NCBI RefSeq assembly: GCF_008704495.1
Contig: NZ_CP023699.1
Coordinates: 1,860,001 to 1,924,000 of the forward strand
Reading direction: 5' to 3'
DNA: 64,000 nt
From: Streptomyces kanamyceticus
GTDB lineage: Bacteria; Actinomycetota; Actinomycetes; Streptomycetales; Streptomycetaceae
Numbering within the stretch: the stretch's first letter is position 1; each line of letters begins with the position of its first letter. The position numbers were made by a program, and so were the translations under genes. Positions 27,691 to 37,322 of the stretch are shown in pieces. The notes below the pieces were generated by a model. That model saw only the letters and a list, made by a program, of their open reading frames with translations. It ran no database searches and was not told where the DNA came from.

Positions 27691-28832
27691 CTACCGCGGG
27701 CGGGCCGACTGCGTTGAGCCGAACCGCTCGTCGAGCACGGTGAAGAACTCGCGCAGCATGTCTGGCGCGCTATCGCTCATAAGTTCATAGCCTCCGAACC
27801 TGAAGACCTCGTAACCACGCAGCCGCAAGGCCCGGTCCTCCGCCATCATCTCGCCGTACAGCTGGGGCGAGGGCCTTCTGTCGTCATCGAGCCCGACCGA
27901 GTAGTGCTGGACGCCGTCCACCTCCAGGACGACGCGTGCACCACTCGGCAGCATCAGCAGAAAGTCCATACGTTCACGGTTGAGACGGTCCGGCTTGTTG
28001 AGCGCTCGGCGTTGCTTGCGGGTGAGCGGGTCGTAGTGCAGATACACCTGCGGGAGGAGTGCGGGCAGATTCCCGCCGCCTTCGTTGACGTAGCGCTCGC
28101 AGTAGGTGCGGAAGAGCAGTTCTTCCGGCGGGCTCCCCAGGGAAGCCAACAACCTACGGAAGAGGTGTTGCTGCACCTCGACGTCCGAGCTGAGTCGAGA
28201 TTTTGCTCATGCCGCCACCAGGCGGTCAGCTCACCCCACGTCAGACCAGCGCGAGTGAGGGCGCGGTTGTAGACAAGGCAGGTATCCACGTCGGACACGA
28301 CCTCGATGGTGTTGCTGATGGCATCGCGAAGGATGATCTCAGGCTTGTAGCTGGTGGACGCGAAGATGATGTTCTTCATCTCACCGTCCACTCCCCGGAA
28401 GCCCAAGGTGTCAGTCGCTGAGTCCTCCAGCTCCTCCAACTTGGCGAGCACCGGAGTGAAGAGCTCGTTGATGTACCCGCGACGCAGCGCCCACGAGCCA
28501 CCGTGCGTCATGCCTTGAGCGCTCCAGTAGCCGTGCCATCCGTCGAAGTCGTTGAACGGCGGATCGAAGGGGACGTCGAGGCGACGCAAGACGGCCTTGA
28601 GCGAGCGGATGGCCAACGCACTGTCTTCGTCTGTGAGCTTCTTCTGACTCTGGTCAGTGCCGTAGGCCGTCAGCTCCGACTTCATGAGCCGAGTGAGTGC
28701 GTACCCCGCCTCCAGGTCGCTGTAATCCTCCAGCTCACCCTGACGCAACTGCTGGGCGAGCTTCGAGTCGAACTCGTCGTGCATGTTCCAGTTTTCGTCC
28801 GGTATCTGGATGAAGAAGTCGCTCGGCTTCAT
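27691..28832 (-). pseudogene. Restriction-endonuclease-fold protein, frameshifted (possible defence gene)
   Basis: The N-terminal part starts at ATG 28832 (MKPSDFFIQIPDENWNMHDE) and runs in one frame to about 28190, ending ...TAWWRHEQNLDS. The remainder (VEVQQHLFRRLLASLGSPPE ... to 27691) is in another frame. Adding one base near 28190 would restore a continuous protein of about 380 residues. The C-terminal domain has RMDFLLMLPSGARVVLEVDG and QHYS, then EDRALRLRGYEVFRFGGYEL, a PD-(D/E)xK-type nuclease core akin to DUF559/Vsr-like domains seen in abortive-infection proteins. A defence role is inference. A sequencing error at the shift cannot be excluded. Confidence 0.65.
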
Positions 28833-28979
28833 GAGAGAAGCGTATGGCGAGCAGTTCGGCCGCGGGGATGGTTCACGAACTGCTCGCGGCCTGCGGGAGC
28901 GGCTGTCGTTGAGGGCGTGGGCATCGCAGCTGGCTGCGGGCGGCGTAGGTGGCAGCGGCCAGGCGTGCTGGCACCAGCC

Positions 28980-29279
28980 ATGTACGCAGCAGAGATTCCG
29001 GCAACGCAGTTCGCGGGACGGTGGGCAAGCAAAGCCGGCACGTCGCTGGTCTTCCACGAGGATCACACGTTCACCAGCAAGCACTTCGGCGGGCAGCCCT
29101 TCCCACAGGGGTGCAATACCCCGTCGGCCATGGCCTCCGGACACTGTGCCTTCTACTCCCCTGCGCGAACCGCCGAGATGAAGGGCCTGCTGACCGCTGA
29201 CGAGGCCGCGGCCAAAGGCTCCGTCCTGCCGCTCTCCGCCAGCAACTGCACAGTGGACGTCAACCTCTTCGGCGACTAA
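28980..29279 (+). CDS. Fragment of a putative secreted or lipoprotein-type protein
   Basis: A 99-codon frame (MYAAEIPATQFAGRWASKAG...TVDVNLFGD). The pattern FAGRWASKAGTSLVFHEDHT, with later cysteines, resembles the mature part of small Streptomyces lipoproteins. A signal peptide is missing and no good ribosome site precedes the ATG. It may be a 5'-truncated remnant. Function unknown. Confidence 0.4.
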   Translation: MYAAEIPATQFAGRWASKAGTSLVFHEDHTFTSKHFGGQPFPQGCNTPSAMASGHCAFYSPARTAEMKGLLTADEAAAKGSVLPLSASNCTVDVNLFGD

Positions 29280-29391
29280 GAGGCTGTTGTCTTTCCGTTC
29301 TTGATCACCGTGTTTCCGCTGGTTCGGCATAGTCCGCTGGTTGCCGTGGCAGGCAGGACACGTTGTGTCGGTGCGGGCGTGGAGGTGCGGG

Positions 29392-29898
29392 ATGCCGTCG
29401 GTGATCGGGTTGCTGGAAGAGCGTGAACGAGTCGCTTCCCAGAGGGTCGAGGTGCTGCGGGAGGCGGCGGACCGGGCTCTTGCGGAGTTGCGGGAGGCCG
29501 AGCGGGACTGGGAGCGGTTCGTCATCACACGGGAGACCGTGGTCGAGGTCCTCGCCGGCCCGGGCGGGGAGGAGAAAGCTGAGGTGGTCGTGCCCGTGAA
29601 CACGGCTCACAATTCCGGGAGTTCGGACGTGAGGTCGCTGGTGGCGTTGTGGCGGGAAGGGCACGAAGCGTCGGTACTGCCGACGGAGTATCAGCGGATC
29701 GTCACGGTGCTGAACTCTGCTGAAAAGGGCCTGGCCTGCGCAGAGTTGGCGTCCAGGCTCGGGGTGGATATCGCGGTGAAGACGAGGGTGGAGGGCGTGC
29801 GGTCGAGGGCGAGGCGGCTGGTGGACCGGGGCTGGCTGGTCAGGGAGCCGTCGGGGCGGTTCACGCTTGCCGCGGGCCTGCGAGGCGGCGGATCATGA
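29392..29898 (+). CDS. Conserved hypothetical protein with coiled coil and winged-helix-like C-terminus
   Basis: 168 residues from ATG 29392, preceded by GAGGTG. Residues 5-50 form a strongly predicted coiled coil (LLEERERVASQRVEVLREAA, then AELREAERDWERF). The C-terminal 90 residues (PTEYQRIVTVLNSAEKGLAC, ELASRLGV, RRLVDRGWLV) look like a winged helix. Proteins of this kind are frequent beside IS elements in Streptomyces and are annotated hypothetical. The 3' end overlaps the end of an oppositely oriented IS5 transposase remnant, so it may be part of, or a hitchhiker on, that element. Confidence 0.6.
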   Translation: MPSVIGLLEERERVASQRVEVLREAADRALAELREAERDWERFVITRETVVEVLAGPGGEEKAEVVVPVNTAHNSGSSDVRSLVALWREGHEASVLPTEYQRIVTVLNSAEKGLACAELASRLGVDIAVKTRVEGVRSRARRLVDRGWLVREPSGRFTLAAGLRGGGS

Positions 29899-30290
29899 GC
29901 ATCGTCATCGACCATCGGATCATGGCCTCGCTGCTGTCAGGCCGGCGCTCGTAGTCACGGACGAGACGGCGTGAGCGAAGCAGCCAGGCGAAAGACCGTT
30001 CCACGCACCACCGCCGGGGCAGGACCACGAAGCCGGTGATCTCGTCGGTGCGCTTGATCACCGTGACGGCCAGGTGCAGGATGGCCAGGGCCCAGGTGAT
30101 GAGGGTGCCGGTGTAGCCGCCGTCGGCCCATACCTTCGTGATGGTGGGGAAGCGGTCGGCCAGGTCGGGCAGCATGTCGGTGGCCGCCTGGCGGTCGGTG
30201 ACGTCTCCCGCGCTCACGTGGATCGTCAGGAGCAGTCCGAGGGTGTCGCAGATCAGGTGCCGGCGCCTGCCGTTGATCTAATGGGCGAGA
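29861..30290 (-). pseudogene. IS5-family transposase, C-terminal half
   Basis: Read on the minus strand: INGRRRHLICDTLGLLLTIH, then VWADGGYTGTL with a catalytic aspartate, and GFVVLPRRWCVERSFAWLLR with the DDE glutamate (R-W-x-V/C-E-R). This is the second half of an IS5 (IS427-like) transposase. The first half is at 31866-32340 on the same strand, with an IS110 element and other sequence between, so the gene is split. Confidence 0.75.
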
Positions 30291-30296
30291 GCTGAG

Positions 30297-30430
30297 CTCG
30301 TTAAGCACCTTCTCGATGCCGATCGCCGGCGTCAGCACGACGTCCTCCGTTGATCCGGGCCTTGAGCCCTCAAAGAAGACTGACGTGTGCTGACGCTCGC
30401 CGTCGGCATCGAGAGCAATCACTTGATCAC
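30297..30430 (-). other. Orphan coding-like fragment between IS5 and IS110 ends
   Basis: The minus strand encodes VIALDADGERQHTSVFFEGS followed by STEDVVLTPAIGIEKVLNEL, amino-acid-like in composition but without start, stop or recognised family. It is probably a scrap of a gene captured between element ends. Confidence 0.3.
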
Positions 30431-30439
30431 CGATGATGA

Positions 30440-30633
30440 TCGTGGTCCAAGCCCCCTGCGGGGACTACCTCTTACGTGCTCGGGAGCCGCCAGCTCCGAT
30501 CAAGACCGAGGGCCCCGCAGGTCGCTGGGGTCATGAACGGCTAATCGGATGTCGGGCCATTGAGCCCTTCCATTAGAGAGACGCATGCCCTGCACGGCTG
30601 TGACCAGCCACAACACAGGTTCGATGAGAAAGC
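30440..30633 (+). ncRNA. Candidate bridge-RNA region of IS110 copy 3
   Basis: IS110-group elements encode a structured bridge RNA in the non-coding end upstream of the transposase. Here CCTGCGGGG (30455-30463) and CCCCGCAGG (30513-30521) form a perfect 9-bp inverted repeat around a 49-base internal segment, which could be a stem carrying a guide loop. Location and pairing are the only evidence. Confidence 0.3.
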
Positions 30634-31884
30634 GTGAGGCGAGTGAAAGCGTTCTGCGGCATCGACTGGGCCAGCGACCACCACGACATAGCCGTCGTTG
30701 ACGAAATGGGTTCGCTGCTGGCTCGTGCTCGCATCGACGACTCCGCGGAAGGGCTCGACCAGCTGCTTCAGATGCTCGCCGAGCACGGCGATAGTTCGCA
30801 GAGCCCCATCCCGGTGGCTATCGAGACCTCCCGCGGACTTCTGGTCGCCTGCCTTCGGGCAACCGGCCGCCCCGTCTACGCCATCAACCCGATGGCCGCG
30901 GCTCGATATCGGGACCGTCACACGGTCTCCCGGAAGAAGTCCGACCACCTAGACGCCATGGTGCTTGCGAACATTCTCCGCACCGACGCCGCCGCGCACC
31001 GCATGCTCCCCGCCGACTCGGAGGTGGCCCAGGCCGTCGCCGTCCTTGCCCGTGCCCAGCAGGACGGCGTATGGGACCGAACCCAGGCCGGCAACAAGCT
31101 GACTTCTCACCTGCGCGAGTATTTCCCCAGCTACCTGAACGCCGTCGGGCACCGCCGTGAGGGCATCTATCACCCCATAGCCCGGGAGCTCCTGGCCGCG
31201 GCACCCACTCCGCAACAGGCTGCCAAGCTGACCCGGCCGCAGCTGCGGGCCGTGCTGAAGAAGGCAGGCCGCAAGAACACCATCGATAGAGAGGTCGAGC
31301 GTCTGCACAGCGCACTTCGCGCATCGCAGATGCGTCATCTTCCCCTGGTCGAGGAGGCCATGGGCCGCCAGGCACTCGCGCTGCTTCGGCAGTTGGAGGC
31401 CGCGTGCACGAGCGCCGAAGATCTTGCCGAGGCCGCGGTGCAGGCGTTCGAGGCACATGCTGATGCCGAGATCATCACCAGTTTCCCGGGGCTGGGTCCG
31501 CTCAGCGGTGCTCGGGTTCTGGCCGAGATCGGCGACGACAGGACACGGTTCGCCGACGCCAGAGGTCTGAAGGCGTACGCGGGTTCCGCCCCGGTCACCC
31601 GGGCCTCCGGCAAGAGCGTGTCCGTCGCGGCCCGCAGGGTGAAGAACCAGCGGCTGGCCGGCGTCGGCTATATGTGGGCCTTCTCAGCGATGGCCCATTC
31701 AGACGGAGCACGGGCTCACTACGACCGCCGTCGTGAGGCCGGAGACCGGCACACGGCCGCTCAGAGGAACCTCTTCAACCGGATGGTCGGCTGCCTCCAC
31801 CACTGTCTGACGCACCGGGTCCCGTTCAACGAGGCCGTGGCCTTCCCGACCTCGCGAGAACCACGTCTTGCCCTCGCCGCTTGA
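30634..31884 (+). CDS. IS110-family transposase, intact
   Basis: 416 residues from GTG 30634 (GTG 30643 also possible). The DEDD domain shows FCGIDWASDHHDIAVVD, VAIETSRGLL and KKSDHLDAMVLANIL. The C-terminal Transposase_20 domain shows SFPGLGPLSGARVLAEIGDD and LKAYAGSAPVTRASGKS with the catalytic serine region. No internal stop or shift. Length is normal for the family. The element is probably the most recent arrival in this cluster because it interrupts another IS and is itself intact. Confidence 0.92.
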   Translation: MRRVKAFCGIDWASDHHDIAVVDEMGSLLARARIDDSAEGLDQLLQMLAEHGDSSQSPIPVAIETSRGLLVACLRATGRPVYAINPMAAARYRDRHTVSRKKSDHLDAMVLANILRTDAAAHRMLPADSEVAQAVAVLARAQQDGVWDRTQAGNKLTSHLREYFPSYLNAVGHRREGIYHPIARELLAAAPTPQQAAKLTRPQLRAVLKKAGRKNTIDREVERLHSALRASQMRHLPLVEEAMGRQALALLRQLEAACTSAEDLAEAAVQAFEAHADAEIITSFPGLGPLSGARVLAEIGDDRTRFADARGLKAYAGSAPVTRASGKSVSVAARRVKNQRLAGVGYMWAFSAMAHSDGARAHYDRRREAGDRHTAAQRNLFNRMVGCLHHCLTHRVPFNEAVAFPTSREPRLALAA

Positions 31885-32340
31885 CACGTTCTTCGCATCG
31901 GATGTCTTCTTGCCGCCGTCGTAGCCCCGGCTGCCGGCACCGACCACCGCGTCGGCCTTCACCGACTGCGAGTCGATGATGGCCGCGCTGGGTTGCGGAT
32001 CCCGGCCTGCCGCCTGACGGACCTTCCCGCGCAGCCGGTCGTGGAACTCGCCGATCAGGCCGTGCTCCCGCCAGCGGCGGAAGAAGGCATAGACCCGGTC
32101 CCAGGGCGGGAAGTCGGCCGGCATCGCTCGCCACTTGATTCCGCCGTCGACCACGTAGAACACGGCGTCCAGCATGACCCGGTGGCAGTAGCCCTCCGGC
32201 CGCCCGCCCCGCCCCTCCAACCAGGCAGGAACCGGCAGCAGCGGCCGGATCTCCTGCCACTGGACGCCGGTCAGGTCCGTCTCGTAAGCCCGGACCCGGC
32301 CGGGATGATCAGCGGCGTTCCCGAACCGGTGAGCGAGACA
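31866..32340 (-). pseudogene. IS5-family transposase, N-terminal half
   Basis: Minus-strand peptide VRAYETDLTGVQWQEIRPLL followed by RVMLDAVFYVVDGGIKWRAM, FPPWDRVYAFFRRW and IIDSQSVKADAVVGAGSRGY with the first DDE aspartate. It breaks off after YDGGKKTSDAKN near 31885, where the 3' end of the IS110 copy 3 transposase begins. The rest is at 29861-30290. The frame is open further upstream to 32448, but the family start is near 32295. Confidence 0.75.
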
Positions 32341-32738
32341 ATCGCACAACACGAGCGGCGAGTTGAACTCGGTGGACTCGGGCGCGTTCACATACGACAA
32401 CATGGCCTCCTGGAACCGCTCGGACGGGGTCGCTCCCCGAGCTACCAAGAGGTTCGGCGTTCATGCGCGCTCAGCCGGAAGGCCACCCGGCCGGGACCCC
32501 AGTCCTTCCGTATGTTCGAGGACCGGTAGCAACACGACTGCACAGGGGCGATCGGCAATGCGGTGGCGCGGGTGCCGGGCGGGGCCTATGGTCTCGATCA
32601 TGCACTCGGTACTCATCAACTGGCAGTCCCTGCGCATCCGTTCGGTGTCCCGGACTCGGTGCTGACCCGAGCGTTCCGTCGGCACCTGGTCATCCGTGCA
32701 CTGTTCACCGTTCGCCTCCGGATGACGAGGATTCCTTC

Positions 32739-33617
32739 ATGCACACCAGCGCACGCCCCACCTTCGTGCTCGTTCCCGGCGGGTCCAGCAACGCCCGCGC
32801 CTGGGGGCCGTTGCAGAACGAGCTGGCCCTCCACGGGCACCGTTCGTACGCCGTCGACCTGCCCGGTCACGGCGACCGCGCCAACCACCCGGCCGCCTAC
32901 TACCAGCAGCCGCAGGACCTGGCGGCACTGGCCGCCGCCCCCTCCCCGATGCGAGGCATCACGTTGCAGGACAACGTCCGTCACGTGCTGGACGTCCTGC
33001 ACCGGCTCGCTCCGTCGGGACCCCTGGTCCTGGCGGGCAACAGCTTCGGCGGCCTGACCGTCACCGCCGTCGCGAACGCCGTGCCCGAACTCCTCGACCG
33101 CGTCGTCTACCTTTCCGCGGTCTGCCTTAGCGACCCGGCGATGGTCACCGAGAAGTGGGACGTCCTCGACGACAACGTGCTGGACGCCGCAGCGGCACGC
33201 ATCACCGTGCCGGACACCGCAAACCAGGGGGTGGTACGGCTGAACTGGCGCGCCGCGCACGCCGACCCCGTACTGTTCGCGCAGCTCAAGACCGCCGTCA
33301 TGGCCGACTCCACCGACCACCAGTTCCGGATGCTACTCGACTCCATGGACCCGGACGAGAACTACGCGGTGCTGGAGGAGGGCACGGTGGCCCGGGCTGC
33401 GCGATGGGGTGCGGTCCCGCACACCTTCGTACGCCTCACCGAAGATTTGAGCATCCCCCCGGCCGTCCAGGACTACATGATCCGCAAGGCGGACGAACTG
33501 ACCCCGGAGAACCCGTTCGAGGTCCGCACTTTGGCCGCGTCACACGTCGGATACTTCAGCCGACCGCACCTCTTCGCAGCACTCTTGGCCGACCTGGTCC
33601 GAGCGGCGTCGAGGTAA
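32739..33617 (+). CDS. Alpha/beta-fold hydrolase
   Basis: 292 residues from ATG 32739 (MHTSARPTFVLVPGG) with GACGAGG upstream. The fold signature is complete: oxyanion-type LVPGGSSNARAW, LPGHGDRANHP, nucleophile elbow LAGNSFGGLTV (GNSFG) with Ser near residue 100, and a C-terminal AASHVGYFSRP supplying the catalytic histidine. It resembles esterases of the EstA/salicylate-esterase group. Intact but isolated among IS remnants (IS5 on one side, IS21 on the other), so either a cargo gene or an original resident. Substrate unknown. Confidence 0.85.
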   Translation: MHTSARPTFVLVPGGSSNARAWGPLQNELALHGHRSYAVDLPGHGDRANHPAAYYQQPQDLAALAAAPSPMRGITLQDNVRHVLDVLHRLAPSGPLVLAGNSFGGLTVTAVANAVPELLDRVVYLSAVCLSDPAMVTEKWDVLDDNVLDAAAARITVPDTANQGVVRLNWRAAHADPVLFAQLKTAVMADSTDHQFRMLLDSMDPDENYAVLEEGTVARAARWGAVPHTFVRLTEDLSIPPAVQDYMIRKADELTPENPFEVRTLAASHVGYFSRPHLFAALLADLVRAASR

Positions 33618-33792
33618 CAGGGGCTCTCGTCCCAGTCACCGGGAAGTGGATCAGCCGGCCGGATCGCCCCCGGCAGCGCGACGGAGTTCGCCGAGGACGA
33701 TCCGGCCGGAGCCCACCCCGTCCATGGAGCCCCTTTGTCCAGCCCGTGCTCGTGTCATCGGTGGAAGACCCCTCGCCAGGAACTCCGTTCGA

Positions 33793-34356
33793 TTAATACG
33801 TTCCATGAACGGTTGGAATACGGCTTCTCAGCTGGCGCATCGCGAAGTCGTCGAGGATGAGGACGTCGGGACGTACCAACTCGCGGATCCGCTTATCCCA
33901 GGTGCGATCCGCGTGTCCGCCGGCGAGGCCCGCGAGGACCCTGCTGGTCTTGGCGAAACGGACCTGAGCGCCCTGGCGCACTGCGAGATGGCCGAGTGCC
34001 TGGGCGACATGCGTCTTTCCGATCCCGACCGGGCCGAACAGAATGACCGACTCCCCGGCATGCAGCCAGCGCAGGGCGCCCAGGTCGCGGATCTGGGCCG
34101 CGGGCAGTTTCGAGGAGGCGTTGAAGTCGAACTCCTCGAGGGTGACTTGCTGCTCGAACTACGCTCGCTGCAGGCGGCGTTGGAAGGCGACGGTCTCGCG
34201 GCGGGTGATCTCGTCCTGGCAGAGAACCTGCAGGAAGTCGAGGTGCCCGAGCTCACCGCCGTGCGCTTGGGCCAGCCGGGCGTCCAGCGTCTCGAGCACC
34301 CCGGACAGGCGAAGAGACTTGAGTGATTCGCGCAGAGCGGCGTCCATCACGGTCAT
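33793..34356 (-). pseudogene. istB: istB, IS21-family ATP-binding helper, broken
   Basis: Starts at ATG 34356, overlapping the istA stop by 4 bases as in intact IS21 elements. The N-terminal helical part ends at TAG 34159-34161 where relatives read Arg (RARFEQQ). The frame then continues with FEQQVTLEEFDFNASSKLPA, the Walker A-containing GESVILFGPVGIGKTHVAQA and the Walker B LILDDFAMRQL. After MRQL the similarity stops and about 80 C-terminal residues are missing. Thus one nonsense mutation and one truncation. Confidence 0.85.
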
Positions 34357-35971
34357 CGGGCAGTCACCTCGGCGTCGTCGTGGACCTGGTCGTCGTGGTC
34401 GTCGTCCGCGATGTCGGGGGGCGTCGTGGTGTTGGCGAAGAGCTGGTCGGGCCCGTGGAGGAAGGCTGCGGCTCCGGCATCGCCACTGGTCATGGGCTCG
34501 GGGTCGATCTCGGTCCCGGCGATGAGGATGCCCTTGATGGTGCGGTATGAGGGGTCGCCGACCGTGAGAGCCCTGGTGCAGGCGGCTTCGAGCCGGGTGT
34601 CGCCTAACTTCTTGCGCAGACCGAGTACCCCCTGGGCGGCGCGGAGCCGGTAGAGAGCGTTGACTTCGAGGAGCTGGTCGATGACCTGCCGGCCGTCCCC
34701 GACCTCGGACGCCTGGGTGCGGCACCACACCGGGGTCTTCATCTGGAAGGCGATCTTCTCGGGCGGGTAGTCGTGCTTGTCGGTGCGTTTGCCCTGGTCG
34801 AGGGCCGCGTGGGTCTTCATGAGCTCGCCGTCTTGGAAGATCTAGACCATGGTGGCGGTCGAGCGGACGTCCACGCGCTTACCTATCAGCTTCCAGGGAA
34901 CCGAGTAGAGAGTGCGACCGACCTTGATGTGAATGTCCGGTCCCACCACGGCAGTTGACCATCTGGCCAGCACGAATGGTGTGGGCGGCAGCGGCAGCAG
35001 TTCGGCCGCCTCCAGCGCCTCGAACACGACCGCCGGGGCCGCCCCGCCCAGCGGCCGGCACTCCCGCCGCCCGGCGACCTGACGGCTCCAGGTCACTGCC
35101 TCGGCCTGCATGTGCTCCAGTGAGATGAACTCCCGTCCGCGCCAGAACGAGTCGCGGACGTAGGGCATCGGTCGCTCGACCCGCGGTTTGTCCTTCGGCT
35201 TCAACGCTCGGGCCGGGTCCACCAGTGCCCCATAGTGGGTGGCGAGTTCGGCATACGCCTTGTCGATCTTCGGATCGTAGAGGTCGCGCTTATCGACCCC
35301 GGTCTTCAGGTTGTCCGGCACCAGTCGGCGCGGGACGCCGCCGAAGTAGGCGAATGCGGCGACGTGTGCTTCGGTCCAGGCGTGCTGATCCAGGTGGAAC
35401 ACGGGGCGCACGAACATGTGCCGCGAACACGGCATCACCATCACGAAAGCCCAGACTCGGTGGCGTCTGCCGGTGCGCGGGTTGGCCACTGCCCCAGGAA
35501 GCCGTAGTCGATCTGCGCTTCCGAGCCCGGCTCGACGTCGTCGCGCAACACGGTGACCTTTGAGCTGGATACCTCGTCCGGCAGCGTGGCGTGCACCCAT
35601 CGGCGGAACGCGGACAACGAGACGTGCAACTTCCGCTCATCACGCAGGCGTTGGTGGATCGTGGAGACGGTCACCGTCCCCAGCAGCGGCTTGATGTACT
35701 CCAGGTGCTTGTCGATCTCCGGCCACGTCACCTGCCGCAGCCGCCTGTCCGCGGCCCGCGGGAACCACTCCTTGATCAGCTTGGCCCAGTCGGCCTCGCT
35801 CATCGGCGGCCCGCCCGGCACCATGCCCGCAGCCTCGGCCGGGGCGAGATACTTCCTGACTGTCTTGCGATCCACTCCCAAGGACGTCGCCAGCGCGCTC
35901 TTCGAGCGCCCCGCGTACCAGTGAATGTAGATCTCCGTGATGTCGACCACGGCGAACGTTCTCCTCGCCAT
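34353..35971 (-). pseudogene. istA: istA, IS21-family transposase, broken
   Basis: Starts at ATG 35971 (MARRTFAVVDITEIYIHWYA), with helix-turn-helix SKSALATSLGVDRKTVRKYL. The frame shifts near 35490 (GFLGQW in one frame, NPRTGRRHRVWAFVMVM in another) and is later cut by TAG 34842-34844 (TATMV-stop-IFQDGELMKTHA), where relatives have Gln. The catalytic DDE core (EPGSEAQIDYGFLG, VPDNLKTGV) is recognisable. Together with istB it forms an inactive IS21 element, bounded on the high side near 36075 by another transposase remnant. Confidence 0.85.
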
Positions 35972-36079
35972 CCGGGCTGCCCATCGGCCATCCGAACCCA
36001 CGGGACGAGGAACATGAGCAGCTCCGCGACGACCAGGTCCCTCGATCCCGAACTCCGCGCTACCCATGGCCAATTACGA

Positions 36080-37140
36080 AGATTCAGGATGGGGAGAATC
36101 GAAAAGTTCAAACGGGCCGAAGTGGGGAAAATCGCGACCGCTCACACCAGAGCGGAGCGGATCGCCTCCGCCGAGCGGGCGATCAACCTGGCGGCTGATC
36201 AGCGTTCCTTCGATGATGGGGAGTTCGCCGGTGTGGTCGATCCACGCGGAGCGGGTGGTCAGGCGGCGGTGGAGGCGGTCCCAGGCCATCGCGCGGGCGG
36301 CGCCGCACCGGTCCGTGACCTGCGTCGTGGCCGCGTCTGGTTGACCCCAGGTCTCCGGCTTGGCGAAGCGGAGCTCCTTGCCGTGCCTCGGCGGTCGCCC
36401 GCCCTGGGGATAGGCCAGGGAGTACTCCCTGAGCGAAAGTGTCGGCCGTCTCATGACGCGGTCGGTGCGCATCCGGCCCAGCACCTCAACCGGGAGTACG
36501 GCCAGGAGGTAAGCCATGCGCGGAGCGTCGTAGCCGGCATCGAAGACGATGAGGATGTCGCGGCCACCGACGTGCCAGGGGCCCATCTCGATCAAGTCCG
36601 TGACCACACGGCGGAGCTGGGTGGCAGTGACCTCGGCGACGTCGTCCTCGGGCCCGAGACGGACGGCATCCAGCAGCTGGCACCAGGACGTCCGACCCGA
36701 TTCGAGGGCGGCGACGAACGAGTACGGCCAGCCGGGGGTGAACTGGTCCGAGGACCGTCCGCTGCGGCCGTAGACGTGGCATAACAGACGCTCCGCGCTG
36801 GTCGGCACGTCGGGACGGAGCCAGTTGCTGACGTCGACCGCCAGGACCAGGCACCGTCGGCGGCCCGCGGCATCGGCAGACCGGCCAGCACTTGCCGCGG
36901 CCTGGGCACGTCCACGTTCCCGTGGTTCAACGCCTCGTACATCGCGCCGTGCCCACGCCGGTGTTCGGCCACCAGCGTGGGGTCCACCGGCGAGGTCACA
37001 GAGCCGTCCACGCACAGCAGCGCGTCGGCCAGCTCGAACAGTTCGTCCTCACGTGCGGTCAGGCCGTCGAAGAAGTCGTCCCGGAACCGTGGCGCTTCGG
37101 CGAACGCTTCTCCTGGGACATCGAGGTGCGGCAGGCTCAT
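36080..37140 (-). pseudogene. NF041680-type (IS701-like) transposase, frameshifted and C-terminally truncated
   Basis: Starts at ATG 37140 (MSLPHLDVPGEAFAEAPRFR). The frame changes near 36880 (LPMPRAADG, then in another frame CLVLAVDVSNWLRPD). The middle of the protein (HVYGRSGRSSDQFTPGWPYS, VFDAGYDAPRMAYLLAVLP, DRCGAARAMAWDRLHRRLTT) follows the known transposase order. It stops at EGTLISRQVDRPLG; the C-terminal third with the last catalytic residue is lost at the junction with the IS21 remnant. Confidence 0.7.
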
Positions 37141-37322
37141 CCCCACGGCCTTCGCTCCGGTTCGGTGCATTCCTTGGTCGGAGCACAGAATTGGACGGAG
37201 GCCGCCCACACGTCTGGTGAAATTCCGCGTGAGGGAGCGAGTTCGACGGACAATTCGACACTACGGAGCTCGGGAGCTCAGGCAGCCTGCTTGAAGTCGT
37301 GGCTGAGCTGAAGGGAGCGGTA

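Larger units (their letters stand above)
30440..31890 (+). mobile_element. IS110-family insertion sequence, copy 3 (different subtype), inside an IS5 transposase
   Basis: A complete transposase gene preceded by about 190 non-coding bases. It separates the N-terminal (31866-32340) and C-terminal (29861-30290) halves of an IS5 transposase on the opposite strand. Exact ends are not fixed; the low side may include the orphan fragment at 30297-30430. Its transposase is clearly different from those of copies 1 and 2. Confidence 0.6.

Noticed and set aside
26759..34844. Programmed stop-codon recoding in transposases
   Set aside because: No stem-loop or other signal common to the three TAG codons was found, and other lesions (frameshift, truncation) accompany two of them, so decay is the simpler reading.
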